A DNA stretch of 64,000 nucleotides. Source: Ghiorsea bivora. Lineage in GTDB: Bacteria > Pseudomonadota > Zetaproteobacteria > Mariprofundales > Mariprofundaceae. Positions 40,624-52,479 of this stretch are shown here, in pieces; position 1 is the stretch's first letter, and each line of letters starts with the position of its first letter. The DNA lies in the NCBI RefSeq assembly GCF_000744415.1, contig NZ_JQLW01000011.1, forward strand, positions 1-64,000. Direction: 5' to 3'. The position numbers and the translations under genes were made by a program. The notes under the pieces are model-generated. The model saw only the letters and a program-made list of their open reading frames with translations, searched no databases and was not told the DNA's origin.

Positions 40624-42894
40624 TTATCCCTCCCCTTCATTATGATCGAAGTCTTCAGCCGATACTGATTTCACAATTTCACGACCTTTTTGTGACAATG
40701 CTTGGCTGGCTAATACCAAATCGCCGTGTGCTCGTGTTACAACTTCACCACGGTTTGCAATTTTAGTAATAGAAACTTTGGTGGCATGTGTTGCTAACTC
40801 ACCAGTTACTTTGTCAAATTGCGGTGTTAAAATCTTAAATGGATTCACACCCACACCTTTGGCATAACGACCATATTCTGTATGACCATTACCCAATGGA
40901 ATAGCAATTGAATCTTCTTGAATACCTGGGAAAACAACAACATCAACTTCCAAGGAACCTGCTGCAGACGACACTTTCACTTTGTCACCTGTGATCAACC
41001 CTAGTTTTTTAGCTGTATTCGGGTGAATTTCAACCCAAGAATCCCACACTACAGCAGTCAATTGATCTGGAAGCTCTTGCAACCAAGGGCTATTCGCATG
41101 GCGACCATCATACAAACCCATACGCGCTGATGGAATAAGATGATAAGCATATTTTTCGTCACCTGCTGCTAACTCTGGCAAGCTAACCGCGGGAGCTTTA
41201 AGCTTTATTGGTGAAACAGCAGCTTCTTTAATTGTTACAAAACCCTTCACGAGGATTCCTTGTTGGAAACCTTCCTCATCGGTTTGACCTGTTGTGGTTG
41301 ACTTTGGAGGATTAACTAAAGCAGGTTTCATGGTTGCAAGAGAATCCCGAATGTAAGCACCATAGTTATCCCAGTTTTTAAAGGTTTCATCCAACTCACT
41401 CACAAGACCGAGCATGATATCACCATAGGCGTAGGTAGAACCTTCGCCAAACACAGGGTTCATAACTGGTTGATGAATGTTTAAATGACCATCTTCAGCT
41501 GCATATGCAGGCATAGATGTATTCCATTCTTCCAAATATGTATGTACTGGAAGCACTAAATCACAAGCCATGGTTGTTTCATCTGGATATATAGAGAATG
41601 CAATACGCATCTTCGCTTTTGCAAAAGCCTCTTCAGCTTTCATAAAGCTTGGTGCTTGGTACAACGGGTTAGAACCATAAACCACAGCCGTATCAAAACT
41701 ACCATCTGCTAAACCTGCAATAAACGCCTTCAAATCAGCCCAACCACCAAGTTGCGGCTGCAATTCTGGGAATGTTGGCTTAGCACGTGGCAGAATCGTT
41801 TCACCAATATTACCAAGCATCATATTTAATAAGTGAATCGCATTTGCTGTTTCTGTACCATGTGCAAAACCTTCTGCACTGTTACCAGACAACACCAAAC
41901 TAGGACTCTGTGAAATCAACATGTCACGCAATTTATGCATACGTTCAATTGATACACCAGTAACAGCAGAAGCTTCTTTTACATCAACATCCAACTTAAC
42001 TGGCAATCTACCTTTAAAGCTTGAATCCTCAGCAATCAAAGTAGCCAACGCCAAAGCCAAGTAACCTTCTGTACCAGGTTTGATTGCAATCCAACGGTCA
42101 GCATTTGAACCTGTTAAGGTCATTTTCGATTCAATTTGAACCAATGTACCACGTGGTGCATTTCTGAATTGACCATATTGTGTACCAAATTGAACAGGTG
42201 ATATCCAAGTACCCAAGAAATCAGCACCAAACGAAACAATCAATTTCGCTTTATCAAAATCATACTTGGGCATAGCATGACCCAATACTTTTTCATTGGC
42301 CGCAAGACCAACTGCTGGCGGCAAAGTATCAAAGACAAAACTATTCTTAGAGCCAGCTGCATCCATATAAGCCTTGGTAATCACAGCTTGGTGACCACTT
42401 GTTGCACCACTTAACCATGCAAGCTTAGCATTTTTCTTGCCCAAATGTTTCTTCAACAAGGTTTCAGCTTCAGCCCATGTTGTTTCGACCAACTTACCGC
42501 CTTTGCGAACCATTGGCTTTCTAATGCGGTCTGGATTGTAATGGCTTTGCAGACCAGCCTGACCCATCGCACACAGTTTACCTAAGTTGGTCGATGAAGT
42601 TGGATTACCTTCAATCTTAATAACACGACCTTCTCGGGTTTTTGCATGAATGTTACAGTTTGCAGGACACTGACGACATGTTGATGCATAATGCACTTCG
42701 CGCCCTGGGCGCACAAAATCTTCAGGATCAACAGACGGCAAAACAAGTTCTTTGCGAACCTCAATTGAAACCTGATTAACAATATCAGTATCACCACACC
42801 CTGTTAAAAGCAAGGCACTACCAGCACTGGTAAGCCCCATTGCCTTTAAAAACGTCCGGCGACTTAACTCATCGTTTGAATTCTTTTGACTCAT
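40624..42894 (-). CDS. actB1: ActB1: molybdopterin-oxidoreductase-like subunit of alternative complex III
   Basis: A 756-aa protein of the molybdopterin oxidoreductase fold that in ACIII is thought to have lost the cofactor. It begins with a Tat signal RRTFLKAMGLTSAGSALLLTGC, whose Cys is also a lipobox, so export and lipidation are likely. A CX2CX3C pattern (CRQCPANC) with a later Cys remains near residues 70-110. The C-terminus has the MopB-like VDVVVFPGIQEDSIAIPLGNGH. It lacks the ferredoxin domain, which is encoded by the next gene. Confidence 0.92.
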   Translation of the reverse strand: MSQKNSNDELSRRTFLKAMGLTSAGSALLLTGCGDTDIVNQVSIEVRKELVLPSVDPEDFVRPGREVHYASTCRQCPANCNIHAKTREGRVIKIEGNPTSSTNLGKLCAMGQAGLQSHYNPDRIRKPMVRKGGKLVETTWAEAETLLKKHLGKKNAKLAWLSGATSGHQAVITKAYMDAAGSKNSFVFDTLPPAVGLAANEKVLGHAMPKYDFDKAKLIVSFGADFLGTWISPVQFGTQYGQFRNAPRGTLVQIESKMTLTGSNADRWIAIKPGTEGYLALALATLIAEDSSFKGRLPVKLDVDVKEASAVTGVSIERMHKLRDMLISQSPSLVLSGNSAEGFAHGTETANAIHLLNMMLGNIGETILPRAKPTFPELQPQLGGWADLKAFIAGLADGSFDTAVVYGSNPLYQAPSFMKAEEAFAKAKMRIAFSIYPDETTMACDLVLPVHTYLEEWNTSMPAYAAEDGHLNIHQPVMNPVFGEGSTYAYGDIMLGLVSELDETFKNWDNYGAYIRDSLATMKPALVNPPKSTTTGQTDEEGFQQGILVKGFVTIKEAAVSPIKLKAPAVSLPELAAGDEKYAYHLIPSARMGLYDGRHANSPWLQELPDQLTAVVWDSWVEIHPNTAKKLGLITGDKVKVSSAAGSLEVDVVVFPGIQEDSIAIPLGNGHTEYGRYAKGVGVNPFKILTPQFDKVTGELATHATKVSITKIANRGEVVTRAHGDLVLASQALSQKGREIVKSVSAEDFDHNEGEG

Positions 42895-42921
42895 TTCAAA
42901 TCTCCTTAGATACCAGACAGC

Positions 42922-43671
42922 TTACTTGTGACATTGCCAGCAATCATGCGGCGCACGGGCAAACTTCTCTTTCAAAGATTTTGGCAATTTTTCAGTCATA
43001 ATCTTAATATCCGATGCCTTCATCGTTACAGGGTGCTCAGGGTCAAGCACTGCTGGCTGTGGATGTTTAACATCCAAAATAGGTTTATCTGTTGCTGCAG
43101 CTGGAATCATCCAGCGTTTCGCAGGCAAAGGAAGACCAACATCAGACTCACCTTGGAATTGCTCATGACAACTTAAACACCAACCCATAGTTAGCGGCTT
43201 AATCTTACGACCCACAGAGAATGTTTTTACATCACCATGGCACATACCACATGTTTGTTGTGTAGAACGACCATCCTTAAAGATGAAACGCTGCACATGA
43301 CGCTTGTGATTAAACTCAACGAAATCAGGCAAATCATGAACCTTCAACCAAGGAATCGGCTCTTTCTTTTCCCAATATGAAAATAATTTCTTAATACGAG
43401 GGGTTTCACGCACCGAAGGAAGATTAGAGTGACAACCAATACACTTGGCCACAGGAGGAATACCTGCCACCTTACTGCGGCGAGCACCACTATGACAATA
43501 CATACAGTTAATTTTAAATTTCCCAGCATGTCTTGCATGCGGGAACTCAAATGGTTGCGGCGCATTACTCACATCATCGGCATACGCTTCCGCAGCAAAC
43601 AACATCATCAAAGGCAACGCCAGCAGCGCAATAGCAAAACAACCTATACTTTTTTTCTTCAAGTGAAACAT
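42922..43671 (-). CDS. actA: Alternative complex III pentaheme cytochrome c subunit ActA
   Basis: The electron exit of ACIII: a periplasmic cytochrome with exactly five CXXCH motifs, CMYCH, CIGCH, CGMCH, CLSCH and CWQCH, the diagnostic number for ActA. The signal peptide is GCFAIALLALPLMMLFAAEAYA. 249 aa is typical. First gene of the operon, starting at ATG 43669-43671 (complement) with GGGGAG about 12 bases upstream. The promoter must be in 43672-43850, where I see no convincing boxes. Confidence 0.95.
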   Translation of the reverse strand: MFHLKKKSIGCFAIALLALPLMMLFAAEAYADDVSNAPQPFEFPHARHAGKFKINCMYCHSGARRSKVAGIPPVAKCIGCHSNLPSVRETPRIKKLFSYWEKKEPIPWLKVHDLPDFVEFNHKRHVQRFIFKDGRSTQQTCGMCHGDVKTFSVGRKIKPLTMGWCLSCHEQFQGESDVGLPLPAKRWMIPAAATDKPILDVKHPQPAVLDPEHPVTMKASDIKIMTEKLPKSLKEKFARAPHDCWQCHK

Positions 43672-43849
43672 ATAATGAATTCTCCCCTATTCAAAAAACA
43701 CCAAAAATAAACTTGACCAGCCAACCAATACTACCGTGTAACATAGTCACCAAAAAATCGCGTGTGCGCAAGTTACAAAACCAAACAGATTAGGCAAGAA
43801 AAAAATAACCTTAATTTTATTCCGCATTCATATATTACCGTAAAAAAAT

Positions 43850-43878
43850 AAAAAAGGCTTACAAAACAAGCCTTTTTT
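43850..43878 (-). terminator. Intrinsic terminator after rpe
   Basis: AAAAAAGGCTT-ACAAAAC-AAGCCTTTTTT is a perfect 11-bp stem with T runs both ways. On the minus strand it follows the rpe stop by about 28 nt, and it shields the act operon from read-through. The rest of the gap up to actA is AT-rich and carries no other gene. Confidence 0.9.
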
Positions 43879-43906
43879 ACATGACAAAATATTAATATAT
43901 GTTAAA

Positions 43907-44572
43907 TTAAACCTGAGAGGCCAAACTTCTAAGCTCAGCAATTGCAGCAGCATAATCTGGTGTATTATACACTGCAGAACCTGCTACAAAACAATCCGCA
44001 CCAGCACCTGAAACCTCTTCAATGGTTTTAGGGCTTACGCCACCATCAACATGCAAAAACGCATCAGAATCAGCAGCATCCAACATGGCACGTGCTTCTT
44101 TAATTTTATCTGTCACCGCGTGGATATAAGATTGACCGCCATAACCAGGGTTTACACTCATCAATAAAATCAAATCTGTGCAGTGCAATACATTTTTCAA
44201 TGTTGAAACTGGTGTTGATGGACAAAGCGCAACACCTGCTTTGCAACCTAAAGAGCGAATCAACTGTAATGTACGCTCCAAGTGTACGCATGCTTCTTGG
44301 TGTACGGTAATCATATCCGCACCAGCTTTAGCAAACGCTTCAACTTGTGTTTCAGGGTGTTCAACCATCAGGTGAACATCCATCACTTTTTTAGTATGTG
44401 GGCGAATGGCTTTCACGATATTATCACCAATCGTGATTGGAGGTACAAATGTACCATCCATAACATCAACGTGAACCCAGTCACAACCGCCATCATCGAT
44501 GGCTTTAATTTCTTTTTCTAAGTTGGCAAAATCTGCCGATAAAATTGAGGGTGCTATAATTACTTTTTTCAT
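43907..44572 (-). CDS. rpe: Ribulose-phosphate 3-epimerase
   Basis: Interconverts ribulose 5-phosphate and xylulose 5-phosphate in the pentose-phosphate or Calvin pathway. The 221-aa barrel has IAPSILSADFANLEKEI, WVHVDVMDGTFVPPITIG (metal and catalytic Asp), LMVEHPE, and MSVNPGYGGQSYI with HVDGGVSPKTIEEV. These are complete family signatures. It stands alone, with its own terminator, and is divergent from rpsT. Confidence 0.96.
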   Translation of the reverse strand: MKKVIIAPSILSADFANLEKEIKAIDDGGCDWVHVDVMDGTFVPPITIGDNIVKAIRPHTKKVMDVHLMVEHPETQVEAFAKAGADMITVHQEACVHLERTLQLIRSLGCKAGVALCPSTPVSTLKNVLHCTDLILLMSVNPGYGGQSYIHAVTDKIKEARAMLDAADSDAFLHVDGGVSPKTIEEVSGAGADCFVAGSAVYNTPDYAAAIAELRSLASQV

Positions 44573-44742
44573 AGGGCGAATTTATAACGGCAACAAACAA
44601 GCTCGTCCAGCAATTATTAAAATTACATGAAACATCACACCCCACTATTGACACTTAAACATTGCAACGTATATTTCGCGGAAATTTAGACTTATACTAT
44701 ATTAAATTAAGTGTTGCTATTGGCAATCAGGAGAATTTCAAA

Positions 44743-45009
44743 TTGGCTAATCATGTTTCAGCTTTAAAACGCGCCCGTCAAGACATCAGAAAACGCGACC
44801 AAAACCGCGCACAAAAATCTACTATGCGTACAGCAATCAAACGCGTACACCAAGCAGTTGAAGCTGGCGATCAAAAACTAGCTAATGAAGCTATGGTTAA
44901 AGCAACATCATTGTTAGCACGCGCTGGTCGCAAAGGTATTATGCATGCTAAAACAGCATCGCGTAGTGTATCTCGCTTAAACGCTAGCATCAAAGCAATT
45001 AAAGCTTAA
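44743..45009 (+). CDS. rpsT: 30S ribosomal protein S20 (TTG start)
   Basis: S20 (88 aa) binds the 5' and 3' minor domains of 16S rRNA. It starts LANHVSALKRARQDIRKRD with the initiator a TTG at 44743-44745, and GGAG 9 bases upstream. The open frame runs further 5' but only the TTG gives the family N-terminus (A-N-H-x-S-A). In E. coli rpsT also starts with UUG, and that weak initiator is used for autogenous control, so the same regulation may operate here. An intrinsic terminator follows at 45034. Confidence 0.95.
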   Translation: MANHVSALKRARQDIRKRDQNRAQKSTMRTAIKRVHQAVEAGDQKLANEAMVKATSLLARAGRKGIMHAKTASRSVSRLNASIKAIKA

Positions 45010-45033
45010 ACAAACCAATCATACAATTATATT

Positions 45034-45058
45034 AAAGGCTTCTTCGGAGGCCTTTTTT
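45034..45058 (+). terminator. Intrinsic terminator of rpsT (UUCG tetraloop)
   Basis: AAAGGCTTC-TTCG-GAGGCCTTTTTT: nine-base stem with one G-U pair, a stable UUCG loop and a run of six Ts. It is also positioned to stop ligA transcripts from the other strand. Confidence 0.92.
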
Positions 45059-45077
45059 ATTGCCTAACTTTTAGCTG

Positions 45078-47602
<2,525 letters not shown>

Positions 47603-47717
47603 AATTTCCCTCTTTTACCTTTCTTCATGTTATAATCCACTGTGGGTACGCATACGCAATACCATCAATGAAAAGTACAGACACATCACGCCCGTACTTT
47701 CCTCGAAATGTTTCATA

Positions 47718-47819
47718 TTAATCCATATCTATCGTTTCAAAACGACATAAACCTTTACCCTGTGCCATATCACCATCGATATACACATCATTACAAAGTG
47801 AACAACCTTTACGGGTCAT
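47718..47819 (-). CDS. Possible small CXXC protein (33 aa)
   Basis: A 33-codon frame in the 242-bp gap between degQ and tlpA starts at ATG 47817-47819 (complement), 26 nt after the degQ stop. The peptide MTRKGCSLCNDVYIDGDMAQ... has one CXXC and a later Cys, as in a mini zinc site. The ribosome site is weak. Another 28-codon frame follows it. Real but tiny, or spurious; the CXXC is the only reason to list it. Confidence 0.25.
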   Translation of the reverse strand: MTRKGCSLCNDVYIDGDMAQGKGLCRFETIDMD

Positions 47820-47844
47820 TGTTTGTTAATAAAGGTAACATGAA

Positions 47845-49245
47845 TTATTTCGACTTAGGTGACACAACAATCACAAACACTTGATCACCGCGTCTATCAA
47901 GAAGCACGCGCAAAGCATGTCCTTTGCTTAGATTTTTAGCATACTTCTCAAAAGTGCGAACACTATCAATGACATGCCCATCAATACGTAGAATCACATC
48001 GTTGCGTTGTATACCAGCTCGGGCTGCAGGCGAGCGTTGTAAAACTTGTTTTACAACTACCCCTTTGTCACTACGCGTGCGTAGTTGTTCAGCCAAAGTT
48101 TTGGTTAAGGGCTCCACCAACAAGCCATGTTTCGCAAGCGATGTTTTCTGATGTTCTTTTTGGGCTGTCATATCATCAGGCATTTCTTCCACAATCACAG
48201 GAATCACTTTACGTTTACCATTACGAATGACTTCAACCAAGACTTTATCACCTGGTTGATGACGCGCAATTTTAATCGGTAAATCATGTGCCTTATGAAT
48301 AAGCTGACCGTCTACCGCCACAATCACATCTCCAGCTTGAATGCCTGCTTTATCAGCCGCAGAACCTGCTTCTACTTGAGGGACAAGCGCACCTTGACGG
48401 TTTTTCAAACCCAAAGCTTGCATGGTTGCTTTATCCACGTCTTGAATACGCACACCCAATCTTGCCCGCTGCACATGACCATTCTCACGCAAATCTTTAA
48501 AGACCGACTTGGCTAAATTAATTGGGATGGCAAAACCAATACCGTTATTCCCACCACTTTGTGAATATATAGCCGTATTAATGCCTACAAGTTCACCATC
48601 AACATTAAATAATGGACCACCTGAGTTGCCAGGGTTAATTGCAGCATCGGTTTGAATAAAGTCATCATAAGGCCCTGAGCCAATCACACGACCTTTTGCC
48701 GATACAATACCTGCTGTCACGGTTTGCTCTAAACCAAAAGGGTTACCAATCGCAACCACCCAGTCACCCACACGCAACTTATCAGAGTTACCAAGTGTAA
48801 CGGCGCGCAAACCTTTGCTATCAATTTTTAATAAAGCTAAGTCTAATTTTGGGTCGGTGCCAATCAACTTGGCTTGTTGTTCTTGACCATCACTTAAAGT
48901 CACAACAATTTCATCCGCATCTTTAACCACATGGTTATTGGTAACAATATAACCCTTTTCAGAAAGGATAAAACCTGTACCTAAAGCATGACGCTCTTGT
49001 TTGGGCATTTGATCCAAGAAACCACGAAAAAAATCATCAAATGGAGAACCCGGCATATTACCAAATGGCATTTGCAACTGTGGTGCTTTAGCATATTGTG
49101 TGGTACTAATATTTACCACCGAGGGTTTTTGTTCTGCTGCCAAATCGGCGAAGCTGTCTGGCATTGCCCATGCCCATTGAATAGACAACTGAGGCAGTAT
49201 CAGTAAAGTGGAAACAACACATACTTTTTTCAATATACTTTTCAA
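47845..49245 (-). CDS. Periplasmic serine protease of the DegP/DegQ (HtrA) family
   Basis: A heat-shock-type quality-control protease. It starts at TTG 49243-49245 (complement), with GGAG eight bases upstream. A signal peptide ends near SIQWAWA. The trypsin-like domain has all three catalytic residues: His in VTNNHVV (about 103), Asp in KLDLALL (about 133) and Ser in NPGNSGGPLF (about 208). Two PDZ domains follow (LGVRIQDV...AGIQAGDVIVAVDG and GVVVKQVLQRSPAARAGI). It comes after rseC with a 80-nt gap, a common envelope-stress grouping. Confidence 0.94.
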   Translation of the reverse strand: MKSILKKVCVVSTLLILPQLSIQWAWAMPDSFADLAAEQKPSVVNISTTQYAKAPQLQMPFGNMPGSPFDDFFRGFLDQMPKQERHALGTGFILSEKGYIVTNNHVVKDADEIVVTLSDGQEQQAKLIGTDPKLDLALLKIDSKGLRAVTLGNSDKLRVGDWVVAIGNPFGLEQTVTAGIVSAKGRVIGSGPYDDFIQTDAAINPGNSGGPLFNVDGELVGINTAIYSQSGGNNGIGFAIPINLAKSVFKDLRENGHVQRARLGVRIQDVDKATMQALGLKNRQGALVPQVEAGSAADKAGIQAGDVIVAVDGQLIHKAHDLPIKIARHQPGDKVLVEVIRNGKRKVIPVIVEEMPDDMTAQKEHQKTSLAKHGLLVEPLTKTLAEQLRTRSDKGVVVKQVLQRSPAARAGIQRNDVILRIDGHVIDSVRTFEKYAKNLSKGHALRVLLDRRGDQVFVIVVSPKSK

Positions 49246-49325
49246 AGTTCTATCTCCTTGTTTTCATTCTTCGCCAAACATTGCGCATCAAACATGAACA
49301 ATTTATGAATACTTATTTCAACTCT

Positions 49326-49769
49326 TTAAGCATCAAACCGGCCTATTTCAACCATCTTGGGCATTTGCAACATATTGGGGCGACGCATCAACCAAAACCA
49401 TGTCAGTCCTGAGGCCGCCAAACCACCCACAGCAGAAAATAAATCTCCCGATAAACCCAAGCTTTGCGCCACTTGAAAAGCAATAGCGCCTACCACAAGG
49501 AATGCCAACACGGGGTAACCATAAAACATCATACTTGCAGTTAAAATCAACTGATCGGGTACTTCTATCGTAACAATATCCCCTTGTTTGGCATGCAAAG
49601 TATTGGGCAACCTAATTTCATAATCATTTTTATCTTTCTTTTTGATATCCCAAGAGCCAAGCGTACCACAAGCGGATTTTCCAGCACACGAACCACAAGA
49701 TGATTCTCGCTGTGCACGCACCACGACTTCATCATGCTCAATAGCAACCACTATCCCTGTTTTTTTCAA
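49326..49769 (-). CDS. rseC: RseC / SoxR-reducing system family membrane protein
   Basis: A 147-aa two-helix protein whose family affects sigma-E signalling (RseC) or SoxR reduction. The four-Cys motif CGSCAGKSACG near residues 25-35 is the family hallmark and may hold an Fe-S cluster. Two helices follow (ASMMFYGYPVLAFLVVGAIAF and VGGLAASGLTWFWLM). The start is a TTG (49767-49769, complement) that overlaps the fmt stop as TTGA. The DegQ protease gene follows. Confidence 0.9.
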   Translation of the reverse strand: MKKTGIVVAIEHDEVVVRAQRESSCGSCAGKSACGTLGSWDIKKKDKNDYEIRLPNTLHAKQGDIVTIEVPDQLILTASMMFYGYPVLAFLVVGAIAFQVAQSLGLSGDLFSAVGGLAASGLTWFWLMRRPNMLQMPKMVEIGRFDA

Positions 49770-50701
49770 CCGAGTTTATCTCCTATATTGATTTGCGCAC
49801 CACGCAGGTAATCTGCTGCAAGCATGGCTTTTTTACCCTCGGGTTGGATTTGTGTCACCCGATAAATACCATCACCACAAGCCACATCCAAACCATGTTT
49901 GGTCGCCACCACAACACCTGCATCTTGTTGGCTCGTTGTTGCCAATACTTCACCTGCAATCAACTTTAATGCCTTACCTTGATACATGGTTCGCACGCCT
50001 GGTTTTGGCGCAAAACACCGAACCAGTCTTCCAATATAACTCGCATCCAGAGTCCAATCAACAATACGTTCCTCATTGGTGATTTTTTTTGCATAGGTCA
50101 CACCATTTTCATCTTGCGGCACGGGCTGAAGTTCGCCTGAAACAATTTTAGGTAAACTTTCTAGCAAGGCCTCTGCACCCAAAGCTTCCAACGCAGCCCA
50201 TAATGCATATCCAGTGCTTTCAGCCGTGATGGGAATACGTTTCTCAAGGTATATTCCACCCGTATCCAAGCCTTCTTCCATCTGCATAATACAAACACCC
50301 GTCTCTTTATCACCGGACAATAAAGCTCTTTCGATAGGTGCAGCCCCACGCCAGCGGGGCAACAAAGAAGCATGCACATTAATTGGCGCAACTTTAGGTG
50401 TTTCAAGCCAAGACAAAGGTAAAATCATACCAAACGCAACCACCACCAACACATCACATTCTTTGGCTTTAAGCCACGCCAATGCCTCATCATTATCACG
50501 CAGTTTTTCAGGCGTAATCACATCAATGCCTGAGGCAAGGGCCGCTTTTTTAACAGGTGAAGGGGTAAGCTTCATGCCACGCCCTGATTTGCGGTCAGGT
50601 TGAGACACCACCCCCACCACGTCCACATCATCAGCTTGCAACAAGGCATGCAAACAACCCACAGAAAAAGCAGGTGTACCTGCAAATATGACTTTAATCA
50701 T
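49766..50701 (-). CDS. fmt: Methionyl-tRNA formyltransferase
   Basis: Formylates initiator Met-tRNA with 10-formyl-THF. Visible: KVIFAGTPAFSVGCLHAL, the SQPDRKSGRGMKLTPSPVK loop for tRNA recognition, NVHASLLPRWRGAAPIERALL (catalytic Asn/His) and MQMEEGLDTG. 311 aa, standard. Coupled to def on one side (4-nt ATGA overlap) and rseC on the other. Confidence 0.97.
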   Translation of the reverse strand: MIKVIFAGTPAFSVGCLHALLQADDVDVVGVVSQPDRKSGRGMKLTPSPVKKAALASGIDVITPEKLRDNDEALAWLKAKECDVLVVVAFGMILPLSWLETPKVAPINVHASLLPRWRGAAPIERALLSGDKETGVCIMQMEEGLDTGGIYLEKRIPITAESTGYALWAALEALGAEALLESLPKIVSGELQPVPQDENGVTYAKKITNEERIVDWTLDASYIGRLVRCFAPKPGVRTMYQGKALKLIAGEVLATTSQQDAGVVVATKHGLDVACGDGIYRVTQIQPEGKKAMLAADYLRGAQINIGDKLG

Positions 50702-51219
50702 GACAGATACTTTTTCTTCAATTTCTTAATAATCATACGGCGCTTGAGCGGTGTGAAATAATCAATAAATACTTTGCCATCCAAGTGGTCAAACTCATGT
50801 TGCAGTGCCACAGCTTGAAAACCGGTAAAATCTCCTTCGTGTTTCTTACCGTACAAGTCATACCAACGCAGGCGCACAGCATTAGGCCGCTCCACATCAC
50901 CGTAAATATCGGGTAAGGATAAACAGCCTTCTTCATTGATATCTGTTTCTTCACTTTTCCAAAGAAACTCAGGATTTATCCATACTTTATGCTGTCGCAT
51001 ACCTTCGGTTTCTTCACTGCGCCAGCCTACATCGGTAACAGCTACACGCAACGATACACCAACTTGTGGCGCAGCAAGACCCACACCCGGTGCATCATAC
51101 ATGGTATCCAACATATCCTGTACTAGCTGGTGCAAAGCAGGGTCATCAAAAACTTTCACAGGTTTTGCCACCTGTTTCAAACAATCTTCAGGATAAATCA
51201 GTATTCGCCTAATCGTCAT
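50698..51219 (-). CDS. def: Peptide deformylase
   Basis: Removes the N-formyl group from new proteins, the partner reaction to Fmt. The three metal/active-site motifs are present: GVGLAAPQVG, EEGCLSLPD (Cys ligand) and QHEFDHLDGKVF (HEXXH-type). 173 aa, normal. It overlaps serB and fmt by 4 nt each, so it is a middle gene of serB-def-fmt-rseC. Confidence 0.97.
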   Translation of the reverse strand: MTIRRILIYPEDCLKQVAKPVKVFDDPALHQLVQDMLDTMYDAPGVGLAAPQVGVSLRVAVTDVGWRSEETEGMRQHKVWINPEFLWKSEETDINEEGCLSLPDIYGDVERPNAVRLRWYDLYGKKHEGDFTGFQAVALQHEFDHLDGKVFIDYFTPLKRRMIIKKLKKKYLS

Positions 51220-52148
51220 ATCTTTTCACTCTCTACAGGGGTAAGTAAATGTAAAGCTTGGTCTAAACCACCATCGCTTAAGGCATACGGCGCAAGTTCA
51301 CGTACTTTGGGTTTGGCATGAAACGCAATACCTACACCTGCAGTCTCTAACATAGGTAAATCATTCGCCCCATCACCCAAAGCCACTGATGCTTGCAAAT
51401 CAATATCCCAAACTTCACTTTGTTGCTTTAAAAGTTCTTTTTTCATTTGGGCATCCACAATAGAACCAAGCACACGCCCTGTAAGTTTACCATTCACAAT
51501 TTCCAAAGTATTGGCTGCAACAAAATCCAAATTTAAACGCGCTTGCAATAAACCTGTGAAATATGTGAACCCACCCGATACCAAACCCACTTTCCAACCT
51601 GCTAGGTGTACGCTTTCAATCAAATTTTCAGCACCCTTGGTTAAACGAATACGCTCGTCATATACACGTTTCAACACCGATTCATCCAAACCTGCCAACA
51701 ACTTAACCCGCGCAATCAATGATTCTGAAAAATCCAACTTGCCTTCCATGGCTTGTTGCGTAATTGCGGCAATATCTTTTTTAATACCCAAGAAATCTGC
51801 GATTTCATCAATACATTCGCACTGAATCAATGTGCTATCCATATCCATAAATAAAATACCAGGTGCTTCCAAGCTTGGTATGGGGTTAGCTTCTACAAAA
51901 GCAATATCAATACCAATCTCTTCAGATAATTGACGAAACTGTTTGCTTAAAAACTTACCACTTGAACCTTGACCATATATCGCAAGCTTCCAACCGCCCA
52001 CCACTTCATCAGCAGCAATCACTTCAAGCCCAGCATCAGCCAATGCTGCTGCCACTTTGGCATAACTCTCATTATTTAATGTTTGTGAAAGATAAAGCTG
52101 CAAATTTGCAGCGTGTTCACAACATTCAGACACATAGGATTTCAACAT
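51216..52148 (-). CDS. serB: Phosphoserine phosphatase SerB
   Basis: Last step of serine synthesis. The HAD motifs appear in order: ILFMDMDSTLIQCECIDEIA (nucleophilic Asp), LVSGGFTYFTG (Thr/Ser), then ALGDGANDLPML. A 95-residue N-terminal ACT-like region precedes, as in E. coli SerB (322 aa). I prefer the ATG at 52146-52148 (complement), giving 310 aa; upstream TTG codons could add up to 18 residues and neither has a strong ribosome site. It is the first gene of the serB-def-fmt-rseC chain. Confidence 0.93.
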   Translation of the reverse strand: MLKSYVSECCEHAANLQLYLSQTLNNESYAKVAAALADAGLEVIAADEVVGGWKLAIYGQGSSGKFLSKQFRQLSEEIGIDIAFVEANPIPSLEAPGILFMDMDSTLIQCECIDEIADFLGIKKDIAAITQQAMEGKLDFSESLIARVKLLAGLDESVLKRVYDERIRLTKGAENLIESVHLAGWKVGLVSGGFTYFTGLLQARLNLDFVAANTLEIVNGKLTGRVLGSIVDAQMKKELLKQQSEVWDIDLQASVALGDGANDLPMLETAGVGIAFHAKPKVRELAPYALSDGGLDQALHLLTPVESEKI

Positions 52149-52254
52149 AAGCCGTAGCTTATAAAAATTCACCAAGATTGCATCTTTTGCTTTTACCCCC
52201 AATCAACGCATGAACCATTGAAGCTATAGACCCAACAATACACAACAATAAAAG

Positions 52255-52289
52255 TTGTCCACGTATCCTGTGGATAACTTTGTGGATAA
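52255..52289 (+). promoter_or_regulatory. DnaA-box cluster
   Basis: Two exact TGTGGATAA sequences (52269-52277 and 52281-52289), the reverse complement of the consensus DnaA box TTATCCACA, stand 12 bp apart in the same orientation. A looser match, TTGTCCACG, lies at 52255-52263. The 412-bp gap 52203-52614 has no gene. It could be part of a replication origin, a DnaA-titration site or a DnaA-controlled promoter. Confidence 0.6.
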
Positions 52290-52441
52290 CGCTGTGTGTA
52301 ACTAGCATCCGCTTAAATATACAATGTACTTAGCCTTTTGCATATTTTTTAGGCATCCGAACTATTCCCTTATTTAACAATCCCTTACACGTTTACACCG
52401 CATCTTTAAAGCTAAAACCCAAGCCCATCATGACAAAACTG

Positions 52442-52479
52442 TGACACAGTCTAAAAAAGTGCATAAGTTTACTGTGTCA
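52442..52479. promoter_or_regulatory. 9-bp inverted repeat with CTGTG-A-CACAG core
   Basis: TGACACAGT (52442-52450) is inverted as ACTGTGTCA (52471-52479) after 20 bases, and the left arm itself is within the palindrome CTGTGACACAG. It lies 135 bp upstream of the permease gene. It may be an operator or a hairpin. Confidence 0.45.
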
